This document shows, piece by piece, positions 24,031-35,643 of a stretch of 64,000 nucleotides of DNA. Position 1 is the first letter of the stretch. The number at the start of each line of letters is the position of its first letter. The position numbers and the translations under genes are program-made. Below the pieces are notes generated by a model. That model ran no database searches and had not been told where the DNA came from. It was given only the letters and a program-made list of their open reading frames with translations. The stretch spans positions 1,860,001 through 1,924,000 of the forward strand of contig OY725500.1 in assembly GCA_963281255.1 (NCBI GenBank), given 5' to 3'. Source of the DNA: Aphrocallistes beatrix. Its lineage: Eukaryota > Porifera > Hexactinellida > Sceptrulophora > Aphrocallistidae.

Positions 24031-25400
24031 CAATTAATATTGAACGAAAATGACATCGTATATTCAACAAAAAGTATGGATATTAATCTTTAAAATCAAT
24101 AATAATGAGCTTTAACATCAATAATAAAACGCCACAGGACATTTTCGAACCATATATGTTTATTATGAATCAATTCTGAAAAATTATTTTTGAGATACGT
24201 ATTTCAAAAAAATCCCCCTAATTTCGGTGATTTTCTGCTTTTGGAAAGGGCTATCTCATAATCAATAGGTTTTAGCTCTAAATATAGAATTATCATGGTA
24301 TAGGAAACAGCTAAGCTCTAACAGTTATAGTTTAAAGTAATGACATTTCTACGGACCGCTGAGTGGGGAAATTATGTTCGTACTGCTCATTTGATATAAC
24401 TTTTGAATGGATTGTCTGATTTGGAAAATCTTTTCTTCTATCGAGTCATATTTGACATTCTCTTGGCATAGAATATCACTAATTAGTCAATATCACCAAT
24501 TCTAAACAATTTCAAAGATAATTGTATCAAGAATCGGTTTTCGGACATCGGGGATGAAAAATTTGTCTTCCGAAACTTGGACTTTTGATATGTTTTCAAG
24601 GATGCTTTTGACTAATTTCGCTGATATTTTGGTCTTGTTCGGAATTTCTTTTGGGTTTTCGTCGATTACTCCTGGACTAAAAGCATAATGCCTTTTCAAC
24701 AGTACAACTAGTTCCATGATAATTATTATACTCAAACGATATTTAATTAGTCTCTAAAATGTATCTTCGGGTTTTCTAAAGAAACAATACTTAAGTATCT
24801 CTACGATCTTAAGGTATAGAATTATTAATTATATTGCAACTAACTCTGAAAACCCTATCTAAAATTTGATTTAACTTTCTTTAAGCATTACTCCAGCAAA
24901 GCATTTCATCGAAAACCTTTCATTCAATTTTAAAGGAAGATTTATATAAAAACCTAAGCAGATTTCACCTACGTACCCAACAAGGGATTATCTAGGAGCG
25001 CGAGAAGCTCCTTTAGGCGTATGACTTTAAGCCGCAAAGTGTTTAGGAGCATAAAAATTCAGAAAAATACCCAATTTAGCCAATATAATAATGTTATTTA
25101 GCGATTTAGGCGTATAAAAATTTAGAAATTTTAGATTAGGAGTGCATCTCTGGAAGACTGTATAATACTCTGGTACCCAATACATTTTTGTATAACCTCC
25201 TCAAAGATTCCAGTGAAGATGAAATCGTAAGTACTATTATAGATTATTAGAAAAAAGTTACTTGTCACTTCCTCAGATTGAAAAGAGTCATAAAACTTTA
25301 ACTATTATATAAATCTTAGAAATCTGACATAACGAAGACCATTCTGGAATGGACAACTGAATTTTATCCAACTGAATTGAAAGTTCGAAGATAAACAAGC
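24031..25400. other. No gene seen
   Basis: AT-rich sequence between the tandem-array element and the OTU fragment of the second Ginger-like copy. No motif-bearing frame was found. Part of it presumably represents non-coding introns of that copy. Confidence 0.45.
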
Positions 25401-25764
25401 TAAAAAATATGCATCAAGATAGTCACCTACAAATTCGCACTTTGATAGCAAAAATTATTGCTAACGAAGGAAATACTAAACTTGGATGGTATTTCCATCA
25501 AAAGTACACCACTCCATACGAATATCTAATGAATGAAAACTTAGTATATCTAGAGACAGCCTGGGATGGCGATGTCGAAATTGTGGCGGCTGCAGCTATA
25601 CTAAGAACAGTTATGTAGCCAATAATTTCTACCGAACAGGAGGATTATTTACCAATGAAATTCAGGGGAGTAAATTTAGAGCATTGAATAATTAAAGTGA
25701 CAAAGGATCCCTATACATTTTCATGAACATTATGAGGCTGTGAAATTGATGATCAACAGACCTA

Positions 25765-27088
25765 CAGGGTGTAAAGTGTTGTGGGCACTATAATTGAATT
25801 TAAAAACCCAGAATGTATATCATGTATATATTTTCATTTATTTATGTAATCTCGACTCTATTACTGATTTAATACGATCAGGCAAACTGCCGAATAGATT
25901 TTCCAAGATATTCGGGTCAATGCTTGCCCAGGCCTTTTTTACTTGAAAAATCAGGTCTTCGATTTTAGTGACATTCTCCATTTGACTGACACTATCCTTC
26001 AAAATCGATCATAGATTCTCGATAGGATTGAGATCGGATGAGTTGCCTGGCCACTCCCCTTTACGCCAAAACCCTGGGAAATGCTTTGCACACCAGACTT
26101 GAGTCAAATTTGCTATGTGTGCTGGGGCACCATCCTGCATTAAAATAAAATTCGACATGTTTGAGAGCATTGACTTCTCCATTATTGAACCATGATACGA
26201 CCTACGTTCAATGGCATCCTTACAGGTCTTTTCCAGAATATATTTTCGGTAGTAACAACCATTTATCGTCTGTCTTTGCGGAACAATATGCAACTCAGAT
26301 AATGCACGATGTGACATCATGCAATTTTTCCAGGAAATTTGACTTGAACACAAGGATAAACCTCAGCTGAATTCCGATCCCAAACACAATCATTTTGTCT
26401 ATTTGGGATATTGAACAATTGAGAGGGTGCTTCGTCGGACCACAAAACGCGTTTCCAATCTTCAAAAGTCCATTCTTTGCGAGATTCAGCAAATTTGAGA
26501 CGGTTTTCTTTTATTTTCGCAGTCAATCGCGGGATTTTTGACCTTTTAAAGGATCTCACTCCTAAGCTATCCCTGAGATAACGGTAAACAGTTGAATGGG
26601 ATATAGGATATCCCCCTATTACTCACTATTCTTGCCAGTTTCCTAGTAGATTTCCCTCTTTACCGAGAGATTTCGAAATCATAATTTTGGCGGCCTTTTT
26701 AAAAGTTGAACTTCGTCCGGGGCGACATTTGGTCTTTTGAGATTCTCCAAGTTTCTCCTTGTGCCACCAACGTTCGATTGATCTCAAACTAGAGCGGACC
26801 TTTAATGCAACATCCTTCTGAGTCATTCCTGCATTCAACGTTCCAATGGCCTGCATACGGAGCTCTAAACCATGATCTCGGACATTCATTTTCCAGGAAA
26901 TAACAGGTTGACAGCGTTAGTATTCTGGAATTTCAGTTTAGCTAGAAATAGATTAAGTAATTTTCTACAAAGTGCAACCGGATACTAAAAAATACTGAAC
27001 TAATAAATGAAGACTACTTGTGGTTATAATACAATAGTATGACTACATAGGCAATTCTACTACCCGACAACACTTATAATACACCCTG
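25765..27088 (-). mobile_element. Tc1-like transposon, DD37E type
   Basis: A 1.32 kb element with TA on both sides (25763-25764, 27089-27090) and inverted ends starting CAGGGTGTAAAGTGTTGTGG and CAGGGTGTATTATAAGTGTT. It encodes a Tc1-type transposase on the minus strand and has landed in the OTU region of the second Ginger-like copy. TA duplication, length and ends all fit a complete-length Tc1/mariner element. Confidence 0.9.
25985..26889 (-). pseudogene. DD37E Tc1-like transposase
   Basis: Starts at ATG 26889 (MNVRDHGLELRMQAIGTLNA), with a first HTH (GMTQKDVALKV) and basic region. The middle part carries KEWTFEDWKRVLWSDEAPS with the first catalytic Asp. The end carries ILMQDGAPAHIA (second Asp) and NSSDLNPIENL (Glu). 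Counting residues between the second Asp and the Glu gives 37, so the signature is DD37E rather than the classical DD34E. The three parts are in different frames, so at least two small indels have inactivated it. Normal Tc1 transposases are about 340 residues, which fits. Confidence 0.88.
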
Positions 27089-27433
27089 TATATTAACTTT
27101 TGGAATGAAGATTGATACTGATCTCACAAATACACGGATAGAGTACATTGAGAATGTAAAATAATTGTGTAATTGGGTGTTGCATGTTAATTAGAATATT
27201 TAGATGCATCAATGTACCTGCTGAACTAGCGAATTAATGGCCCGTCCAAAATTTACATATGTCTGGACGATTTATTATGACATTAAAATTCGACTTTCCA
27301 ATTTATATAGGTATATGCAAAGGGCAATTCGCATGCTTGCGCTGCGCAGCTCCCGAATATTGTAACTGGTGGTCCACAATGGATACATCGATTTGGTCAT
27401 AAAATTGATATTAATAGATGTACCTTTAAATTG

Positions 27434-27935
27434 TACAAGCGCGCATCGCTTGCTTGCGCAGTGCGGCTGGCGGACACTTTGCGTCGGCGGGAGGCCTGTG
27501 GTCACCATTGATTAATTATACGGGAGATAACATCTCTAAATACGTCTGTCCTACTGTTATCATCGATATCGCACGAAAAATCACCAAAATTGTAAATATT
27601 TAAATTTTGATGCGCAATGATGACATCATAACAGCGTGCAGAGTTATTATTTTTGATAATAGTTGTATCATATGTGTGGTATATTAATATACATATTCTA
27701 TCAACATTTCAGCCTTCTATCGCCTAAAATGGCTGAGTTATAGTCGAAAAACTGAAATTTCTAATTATAAAAAGGTGACAATGACGTCATAATTCCATGA
27801 TGAGTTGACATTTTCAGGTCAGAACTTAGTGGAGCCATAGCCAAAAGACCAAAAATCAGCTTTCTGCACCTGGCAGTTTCTTGAATCAATTCGTTATATA
27901 TATATACACATTAATCGAGTTTTAATAGTAAAGAT
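27434..27935 (+). repeat. GC-head/TCGAG-tail repeat family, copy
   Basis: Begins ACAAGCGCGCATCGCTTGCT, continues with GGCGGACAC and AGGCCTGTGGTCACC, an AT-rich body with AATGATGACATCATAACAG and ATGGCTGAGTTATAGTCG, and ends TTAATCGAGTTTTAATAGTA. Other copies are at 35644-36398, 49318-49676, 51890-52140, 52144-52567 (minus) and 52607-53025. It is non-autonomous, with no coding capacity. Confidence 0.8.
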
Positions 27936-28209
27936 TTTTAGAATATAGTAGACCTTCAAAAACCTCGAAATTCCAAAAATCAGATTGTAATATCAACTGT
28001 AGCCTGAAGTGCATATCGCGGAGGCAACGATAAGAATATGACATCATATTGCTGATGAATTCACCTTTCAAGGCTATAATTAGAATTTGTTCAAATTTGT
28101 ACTACCTTTATATTGTTTTATAAATCCTATAAAATCTGAAAATGATAGTGAATATTCTAAGCCAATACTATACTATTTGTAATATTTGAATTGATCTATC
28201 GAGATTTAT

Positions 28210-30430
28210 GATAATTGGAAAATCAGACCGAAATTGTTTTTTTCTGTCCAAGGTATGTTGATAAAATAACCAAATCTTTTGAGATCCGTCGCGATCCTTA
28301 TAACGATCATTTGGAAACAGATAGTTACAATGGCCAACAACATTTTCTTGGATGATAACTTGAGACTATTTCTAGGGTATATCGGGGTCACTGAGTTCGA
28401 AAATGGCACTAGTTCTGGTCAATTGGCTCTACTTTGTGATATTGTAAAATTATGTGTTTTTCAGTATCCGTGAATCGTGTTCACTGATAGTATATAGTAT
28501 GTATGTATTACCTTATAACTAGAATTGAACATAAGTAATAAGCAGATAATTTGAGATATAATATGATCTGAATACTTATCAATCATGAACGAACGTTCTC
28601 TTATACGATTTCCGCTTGTGAGGTTCCTGGGCGCAATCACGCATAAGGCTCCAGCAGTAATCTGACAACATGTGAGCGTCCCATCGTCCTTGGTACCGTT
28701 CCTCCATAGTCTTGATGTCTTGGTGGAATCGCTCGCCCTGTTCTTCGCTTAAATCACCAAGATTTTCAGGGAATCTCTCTAAATGGCTATAGAGGTAGTG
28801 AAGTTTTATGCTCATTCTGGTTCCCAAACTGTGGAAGTTCTTGAGCATGCCTTCGACCAGATTCTGGTAGTTAGCTACTTTGGTGTTGCCTAGAAATCCC
28901 TTTACAGCATCGACAAAGGAATACCACGCGGCAGCCTCTACCCCAGTCATGTGGATGATACGGCTAACTAGTGGCTCGTTAACGATATTCTTTTCCTCTA
29001 CGGCGAGCTCTTGACGAACGGGCCAGTTCTTCTTTCCCCAGTGCACCTCATCCGCTCTGCTGTCCCACAAACAAAGAAAGCATGGGTATTTAGTGTAACC
29101 ACTTTGCTGTCCTAACAGAATGTTGACCATTTTCAAGTCCACACACGCGATCCAGTTATGTTCATCATAACACAGCTTTTGTAGGACCATCTTTACAGTT
29201 GCGTAGTACTCTTTCAAGATTACTGAATACCGAATGAAGGAACACAGGCAAACTTGTTACCATTATGCAGCAACACACACTTTAAACTCCGTTTAGAGCT
29301 GTCAATAAATAAACGCCACTCATTCGGATTGTATTGGGACAGTCCCATCGCTGAGAGAAGTTCTGGGATGTTATTACAAAACACGAAATCGCATTCTTTA
29401 CTGAAATAGCAGATAAGTTCTTCGTCTCTGCGTCGGTAATAAGTTATCATAGCTTCACTGTGGAGAACATGGTGTTCACTGAGACGGGAAGCCAGGATCT
29501 CTGAAGCATCTTTTGACAAGCCTAAGTCTCTCACTAAGTCGTTGAGCTGCCCCTGTGTGAAAGGCTCCGCTTTACTTATCTGTAACGACTCAATACAGCT
29601 ATTGCTGCTGTAAGTGCTGTCCGACGATTCATCAATAGCCTGAGTAAACGCAGCATCAGGAACTAGATCAGGTAAGGACGTAAAACAGGCACCTGAATTT
29701 CGCTGCAGTGTGGAATTGGCCGTCTTGCAGAATCTATGTCAGGATATTGCCACGAATTCTTTTTCTTTCGGTTCCATCCAGACATGTTAACCATGCAGAA
29801 GTAACAGTCATCGTGATGGTTCTTGGACTCTCGCCAAACCATTGGTATCCCAAACTTCATGGATTTGGCTTTTCCTTGTGTCCATAAGCGAAGGGTTTCT
29901 GTGCAATATTTGCACACTTTGTGAGGGCTCCATGACTTATCCTGATCGCCTAACTTCATACCAAAGTAAGCCTGATAAGCTTTTTTGGTGACATCTCTAA
30001 CATTAAAACGGTGCTCCTTTGCCATATATTCACCACAAATATAGCAAAAGACATCAGGATCATTGAGGCAACAACGTCTAATGCGCTTTGAATCCATGAA
30101 AGGTTCTAATATGCTGGAAATAGAGTGAACAATTAGATGTCAATGTTGTAATAAACCTACAAATCGCATATATTTGTATATTATCTCAAAATTTAAGGTT
30201 GTGTAATATCTAGAAAACTAGAGCCAATTCAGCAAAACTAATACTATTTTCGGAATCAGCAACCCCGATATACCCCAAAAACGCTCCAACAATCTGAGCC
30301 AAGAGACAAAAATATTTTTTGTTGGCCAGTGTTAGATGCTGAACGTCAAATTTTAATAGTTCTTAGATCCGCGAAAAACCGCGAGCCCTGTTTTTTTCAC
30401 ACAACTCCCAGGATTCTCAAATTTCGGACA
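28210..30430 (-). mobile_element. Unclassified DNA transposon with long inverted ends
   Basis: The coding block at 28579-30097 is bracketed by imperfect inverted repeats of about 170-200 bp. The left one contains GTATATCGGGGTCACTGAG (about 28377), the right one its complement near 30265-30290, along with matching AATTGGCTCTA and ATGGCCAACAA segments. Exact ends and target duplication were not resolved. The protein family does not match a superfamily I can name with confidence. Confidence 0.65.
28579..30097 (-). pseudogene. Transposase-like protein of unnamed family, frame-shifted
   Basis: Starts at ATG 30097. The N-terminal 140 residues are Cys/His-rich with three pairs (CYICGEYM, HKVCKYCTETL, CYFCMVNMSG), suggesting zinc-binding. 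The middle contains WRLFIDSSKRSLKCVLLHNG and NWIACVDLKMVNILLGQQSG, then YPCFLCLWDSRADEVHW. The C-terminal part has LHYLYSHLERFPENLGDLSE followed by EQGERFHQDIKTMEERYQG. Acidic residues in LFID, CVDL and SEEQGER could form a DDE triad. The reading is in three frames with breaks near 29660-29540 and 29220. Proteins of this plan recur in arthropods and other invertebrates as unnamed multi-copy genes, which together with the flanking inverted repeats points to a transposon origin. Confidence 0.65.
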
Positions 30431-30879
30431 AAAGCCCGATTCATAAATTAGATTTATATGTGTACTTAATGTGCTCACATCGTCGAACAACTTAACATAG
30501 ACATATATTTATATATGAATCTTCCTTATTATCCTTATATATACATACTGATTTAAATTATTTTTGTTTCCTTTATATAATACCCGAGCACGAACGGTTT
30601 CAAATGTTGGTTGAATTCCCGTTTATCAACCTGTTCAAATATTGCAAAAATTTATTTTCAACTTCAAAAGTTAGTATTTATATTTGTACTATAATCTTAA
30701 TTCGTTCAGTCGTTCTTATTATTGTAAATATACTTACATTTGAGTTGATTATAGAATTTAATCTAATAATAATAATACTCACTAAGTAATAGCTAATTAC
30801 TAACATAATACTAATACTAACATAATACATATACTAAACTAAACAATTCCCCTACTAGTATATCCCTCAATAAAACCCT

Positions 30880-31163
30880 CAAAGCTTCGCGGTCCTCTTC
30901 CCTATGTTCCCTCATGAGCCTCAAGCTTCGTGGTCCTCCTCCCTCATGAGCCTCAAAGTTTCGCGGTCCTCCTCCCTCTGATTCCATATCAACCTCATAG
31001 TTTTGCGGTCCTGCTCCCTCTGTTCCCTCATCAACTTTAAGGCTTCGCGGTCCTCCTCCCTCTGTACTTGATAGTTGTTGAGCAGCTTACTATCTTCATC
31101 CCTTTCTTTCAAAAGTTTTTCGAAATTTGTGGCTAAGATTTTCAGTTGTCCGCTAATTTCCAT
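30880..31163 (-). CDS. Repeat-coded charged coiled-coil frame
   Basis: From ATG 31163 the minus strand encodes 80 residues: MEISGQLKILATNFEKLLKE, then repeats of a 14-15-residue unit such as QREEDREALKLMREQ, REQDRKTMRLIWNQ and REEDRETLRLMRE. The DNA is itself an imperfect tandem repeat of about 45 bp containing CTTCGCGGTCCTCCTCCCTC. It would form a long charged helix. It may be a genuine small gene or a repeat with an incidentally open frame. No splice sites or promoter were identified, and it abuts the 18-bp minisatellite. Confidence 0.4.
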
Positions 31164-31164
31164 C

Positions 31165-31395
31165 TTAGAGCGATTGTGGGAAGTCGAGAGATTGTGGGAA
31201 GTCGAGCGATTGTGGGGAGTCCAGCGATTGTGGGGAGTCGAGCGATTGTGAGAAGTTGAGCGATTGTGGGGAGTAGAGCGATTGTGAGAAGTCGAGCGAT
31301 TGTGGGGAGTCGAGCGATTGTGCGAAGTCGAGCGATTGTGGGGAATCGAGCGAATGTGCGAAATCGAGCGATTGTGGGGAGTCGAGCGATTGTAA
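31165..31395. repeat. 18-bp minisatellite
   Basis: About twelve copies of an 18-bp unit close to GAGCGATTGTGGGGAGTC lie head to tail, with point variants (GGGAAGTC, GTGCGAAGTC). Because 18 is divisible by three, each strand shows an artefactual six-residue repeat frame. No spacer structure of the CRISPR kind is present. Confidence 0.92.
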
Positions 31396-31737
31396 TATTA
31401 TTTATACTCGCATTCGTGATACGCCTCGTAATCATATTAAAGTTGATGGGAAGTAATTGGCATCTCACTTAGTATTAAAATTGTATGTGTAAGCGAAGAC
31501 TTCTTGTTTCAGTTATGCAACCGTTGTTTCGCTTTTATTGGTTCCTTGGTTAGCTGAAATAACAGTTTTACATCCAATGTATTATTATTATTTTATAAAT
31601 TCTTTTAAGTATCTAGTTATAAAATCTACCTATTTTTTTCGGATTATTTGAACGAAAAAAGTTTCAAATACAAGTAGAGTTTAATGAATACTTATATTTG
31701 ATTTTTCGCAATTGTACTAGATATCTAGGTATAATAA

Positions 31738-32430
31738 GTACAAGCGCGCTGCTTGCGCTGCGGCTTGCGGACACTGTGTGTCCGCAGAGTCGCCCTGTGG
31801 GCGCCTGGAGTGACTCAATCTAACCTATTTTGGGAATTTGTTTTCCTTTATATAAATATGTATTTTAAACAAAGGTTAACGAATAATTTCTCAAATGGAT
31901 CCGAAAATATAATATTTGAAATCTACAACACTAAAACCCTAATTCAACCGTTGGAAGCTAGTCTCTAGCCTATTTTTGCAATTTGTTTACTTTATATATC
32001 TATTGTAAACAAAAGTAAACAAATTAATTATCAAATTTACTCGAAAATATGATATTCGAAATCTAAACTCCTGAAAACCCCATGTAAACGTTGAAAGCAA
32101 GTTTGTACCATACTTTTGGGATTTGTTTACTTTATGTATCTATTGCAAACAAAAATAAACAAATTGATCATCAAATTTACTCGAAAATATGATATTCAAA
32201 ATCTACACCCTTGAAAACCCTATGTCAACCGTTGAAAGCAAGTTTCTAGCATATTTTTGAGATTTGTTTACTTTATGTATCTAATGGAAACAAAAGTAAA
32301 CAAATAATTTATCCTATAGATCTGGAAATGATATTCGAAATCTACACCCCTAAAAATCCCATGTCATCCGTTGAAAGCTAGTCTCTAGCATATTTTTCAA
32401 ACTTCTTCAAATGGTGTGAAAATATGCACA
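31738..32430 (+). repeat. GC-rich head plus ~130-bp tandem array
   Basis: GCGCGCTGCTTGCGCTGCGG, GCGGACACTGTGTGTCCGC and CCTGTGGGCGCCTGG form the head. Then come four or more tandem units with GAAAGCTAGTCTCTAGCATA, TTTGTTTACTTTATGTATCT and AAAATATGATATTCGAAATC. The far end reads GGTGTGAAAATATGCACAT. It is the mirror image of 23475-24030. Confidence 0.8.
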
Positions 32431-32793
32431 TAATCTTTTTTATTGCTATACATTATGAAACATCTAAGATATCAAACATAAGTTGTGGCTTTGAAGTATT
32501 AATAACAATGACGATATAATGTAGTGTCGTACAATGATTTCTATTATGATAGTGTAGTCATTTATTTTGTATAGAAAAGGTGTGAAAAATTGTTTTCCAT
32601 TTTCTTTGCAGAGATGTGAAAATTTCGCTTAGATCTTAGAACTTAATCGTAGTCATATCATTTGACACCTACATGCCAATTTTCACAACTCTATGACTTC
32701 CCAATTCTTCAATCAATTCGGACAAACACAAAAAAAACAACCTAGCATTTAAATATATAAGATAAACTAGACGCCAAACCAAAATTTTCCAAA

Positions 32794-33497
32794 TGAACAA
32801 CGAAGACGCATATACTTTTCTGAGTCAAAGCTACAGCAGTTGTAACGCAGCGCGCAAATACATGGAAATCTTCAATTTAGAATCCTATTTTAACTCTCTG
32901 AAATCTAAATTTAATAAATCAAAATTATCAAGGCCAACCTAGGTGAAGAATCAAAATATGGATACATGGAATTCCCAACCTTTTGAGCCACGTGAGTCAC
33001 AAGTTATAAATTTTCACAAGAAACGCAAGTCTGTTTCTACAGACGACTCAATTGAAAATATTCCCCTTGAAAAGTATGCTCCGATTGTAGTTATAAATAC
33101 GTAACTTTGTGGTTAAATTGCACAAATGGTGTTTTTGCTGAGCCAATCTGTAATAAGCGAAAAGACATTGGTGAATTGAAATTAGAATCCCAAAGGTCTA
33201 GACTCAATGTCTTACTGAAACATATACAGTTTATTGCTAACAATGAATGTGTATTAATGAGCGGTGCTGGCGGTGCTTCGTGTCAATTATGCACTGTCAC
33301 TCATGCTCAACTCAAAGATCTTGAACTATTTAGAACTTGTTTTTCCAATTAATCGACAGATTCAAGATGCGATTACAATATGTAATGACGTGGATCAAGA
33401 AGAATTTCTCAATTTCGACTCTAATTCGAGATTTGGATTAACTCATCCGCCTACCTCTAGTATAGATATAATTCCAGCCATCACCACTACATAGCTA
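32794..33497 (+). pseudogene. RAG1/Transib-like transposase fragment (copy 1)
   Basis: Starts at ATG 32794 with MNNEDAYTFLSQSYSS, close to the N-terminus of the 45.9 kb copy. Later fragments include SGAGGASCQLCT (33260-33300, the zinc-binding CxxC region), FPINRQIQDAITICNDVDQE and SNSRFGLTHPPTSS. The catalytic first Asp region and everything after the TSS motif are missing, and several frame changes and stops are present. No ends recognised. It is an older, internally deleted member of the family. Confidence 0.82.
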
Positions 33498-34017
33498 TCT
33501 TTGCGTTTTTCGATGGTTCATGTTATTGTAGAATACGAGGATAGAAAGAGATGAGAGCGAGCTATCACGAACATCATCTATTTTACTGTTATTTTAACAT
33601 AGTTTGTTACAAATAAAACAAAATATTGTTGGTATGATATTGAAAATGTATAAAGTTGATTAAATTACATTGTTAGATTTATGAGTAGATAATATCTGGG
33701 GACATGAAATAGCTTTTACGCTAAGCAGATAGATTTTTAAGGATTTAAATTCTCATCCTCTACTTTATCCATGGTACATTTGATACCAGGCCTTATATTG
33801 AGTTGGCTATGCACAAATATAATACAACTCTCACCAAAAAATGATGACACATCACTCTGTTATGACGTCATCAAAACGCATAAAAAATTGAAAAACTGAC
33901 TAATTTGTGATTTTGAGCCATAGCTAAAGACTCCCATATGACAAACACACACACACACATATATATATATATACATGAATCGAGTTTTAATAGTAAGGAT
34001 ATAGTATCTAACATTAC

Positions 34018-34152
34018 CAGCCCCTGATTGATTCCAATTCCTTCTTGTTTTCTATTACCCTCTGCCCCTGTCTTTCCAATTCGTTCGGATCCAGCTAAGT
34101 CGACCAAACAAAACTTCGCGTCCAGTGTCTCTCTCTCTTTGCTTTTAATGTC
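34018..34152 (-). CDS. Kinesin-4-like motor exon, switch II
   Basis: Minus-strand exon of exactly 45 codons, acceptor GTTTAG and donor GTAATG. It encodes [20 protein letters not shown], then [19 protein letters not shown] and [14 protein letters not shown] is the invariant kinesin switch II motif that couples nucleotide state to microtubule binding. Phase is 0 at both ends, matching the neighbouring exons at 49770-49895 and 10315-10427. EGIGIN replaces the usual EGISIN, a mild divergence. Confidence 0.94.
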
Positions 34153-34329
34153 CTAAACAAGCAAAATAAAGTTATCTTGATCATTAGTTTGAGTGTACAT
34201 TTAGATTCAAGTTTAATATTTGAATCCCTTATAATACAAGTGCACTATCATTCACCAGCAGGACAAAAGTATTTTAACACTTGACTCTTTCCCATACAAA
34301 TAATACTACAATGGGCCTATTCATGAGGG

Positions 34330-34660
34330 TTACTTCTAAACGGTATGGGATACAGCTAATCGTATTCCAGATAATGCTAGTCCCCATAAAAATTGGCTTG
34401 TGAAGCATACGTTGGAGTCTTTGGGGGTAGTGGAGCTACAGGATCCACTTTACAGCCCAGACCTTCCTCTATTTGACTTCTAACTGTTTAAAAACCTCTA
34501 ATCACATCTACCTCGATTTTGAGATTACCACCAGCTTGGAAGTGCTATTTTCAGGATCCCAAAGCCATGCCCAAAGAAGAATACCAAAAGGCCTTTGATA
34601 AGTAGTTGGAGCAGTTGGAACTCTGTGTTCAGAATAATGGCAATATTTTGGATATTAATG
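34330..34660 (+). pseudogene. Mariner transposase remnant (DD34D)
   Basis: Plus-strand fragment reading DNASPHKNWLVKHTLESLGV and then DPLYSPDLPLFDF. The two Asp residues are 34 residues apart, the mariner DD34D spacing. An in-frame stop follows (DF*LFKNL), and the remaining C-terminus is recognisable to about 34660. The N-terminal part is absent. Confidence 0.8.
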
Positions 34661-34662
34661 TA

Positions 34663-34846
34663 CAGTCAGAGTCGCTTATTATAAACCCGCTTAATATGGA
34701 AATTAGTTTATTATGAACTAAACGGTTCCAATTTCATTTTTTAGATAGGATTTGCATTGAATCAAGTTCGCTTAATATGAAGTATCTCTATTATGAACAT
34801 ATTTTTTGGCCCCCTGGTGGTTCACAATAAACGACCCTGCCCTGAC
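34663..34846. mobile_element. Pogo-type MITE
   Basis: The left end CAGTCAGAGTCGCTTATTAT follows TA, and the right end, inverted, starts GTCAGGGCAGGGTCGTTTAT with a TA beyond it. The internal motif CGCTTAATATGGAA recurs. It resembles the Tigger-derived MITEs in this window but is a separate family. Confidence 0.65.
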
Positions 34847-35643
34847 TAGTTTTGTCTTTACATTTGAAAATTAATTAATTTTTGCATCACTAATCCTGGA
34901 ACCCATTGGTTGCCCGTAGAAACTTTAAGAAAAAAACACGATGTTGAAATATCATAGTATTATATATTACTCTCCATGAAAATAAATCATTTTATGACAC
35001 CACAATATAATGACAACATCTGATACTATTCGCAGATCGTAATCAATCAATAACTTCCTTTATAATCATGACAGACCATACTTTGATTGTTGATTCATGT
35101 TTAGCACACAAGGTTTCCAGCGATATATATATATATTATTATTTATATATATATATTGACAATATTTAGAGAATGTTTTGAGTGCCTTTTCCAAACAACG
35201 ACCAGGAATGTGAAACATTTCGATCTCCAAATTTTGGAGTTACAATCTCGACTGAACCCTTGTTTTTCTTGGCTTTGTTCACCGAGTATAAATATGCTAA
35301 TTAGAACGCTCTTATATATTATATGTGGAATATAAGAAGGTTTTATACATTCCATTATACCAGTGTTACCATGACTCGAGATGGTTTACTCTAAAATTTG
35401 AAATTTTCATTAAAGTTTTTCATATACCTAACCATTGACAGGGACGTGAAAAATTCAGAAAGGGTACCGAAAATGGTCAATATATGTCAACTCGCTGGAA
35501 ATTTAGTGATGAAAACGAATTCAACATTCAAAATATGATCTGGGCTGATTAAAAGAAGCAATTGGAAAGGTATAATCCCGGAAATATCATCAGACGTGGT
35601 AATTTTACTTATTTAAGAAATGTGTACATTATGTTATCTTATA

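Larger units (their letters stand above)
22480..25764 (+). pseudogene. Second Ginger1-like copy, strongly decayed
   Basis: The same exon series as at 15.4-19.6 kb, but eroded. About 22520-22595 reads NRSTRAYYPQSNGLVESHN (exon 4 with the catalytic Glu, followed by a GTGCGT donor). 22675-22944 matches exon 5. About 23170-23235 gives FKYKGPM (GPY/F). 25409-25764 encodes the OTU domain (HLQIRTLIAKIIANEGNTKL to an NHYEAV-like His segment). It is interrupted at 25764 by a Tc1-like element just after the OTU His motif, and internally by the tandem-repeat element at 23.5-24.0 kb. Terminal repeats were not found. Confidence 0.75.

Noticed and set aside
28579-30097. Conserved host gene on the minus strand
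   Set aside because: It is frame-shifted in several places and bracketed by inverted repeats, so a decayed mobile element is the better reading.
31165-31395. Regularly spaced repeat resembling a CRISPR-like array
   Set aside because: The unit is 18 bp head to tail with no unique spacers, in a eukaryotic genome; it is a minisatellite.
33260-33494. Separate host zinc-finger gene
   Set aside because: The CxxC segment aligns with the transposases at 45.9 and 54.1 kb; it is a fragment of that family.
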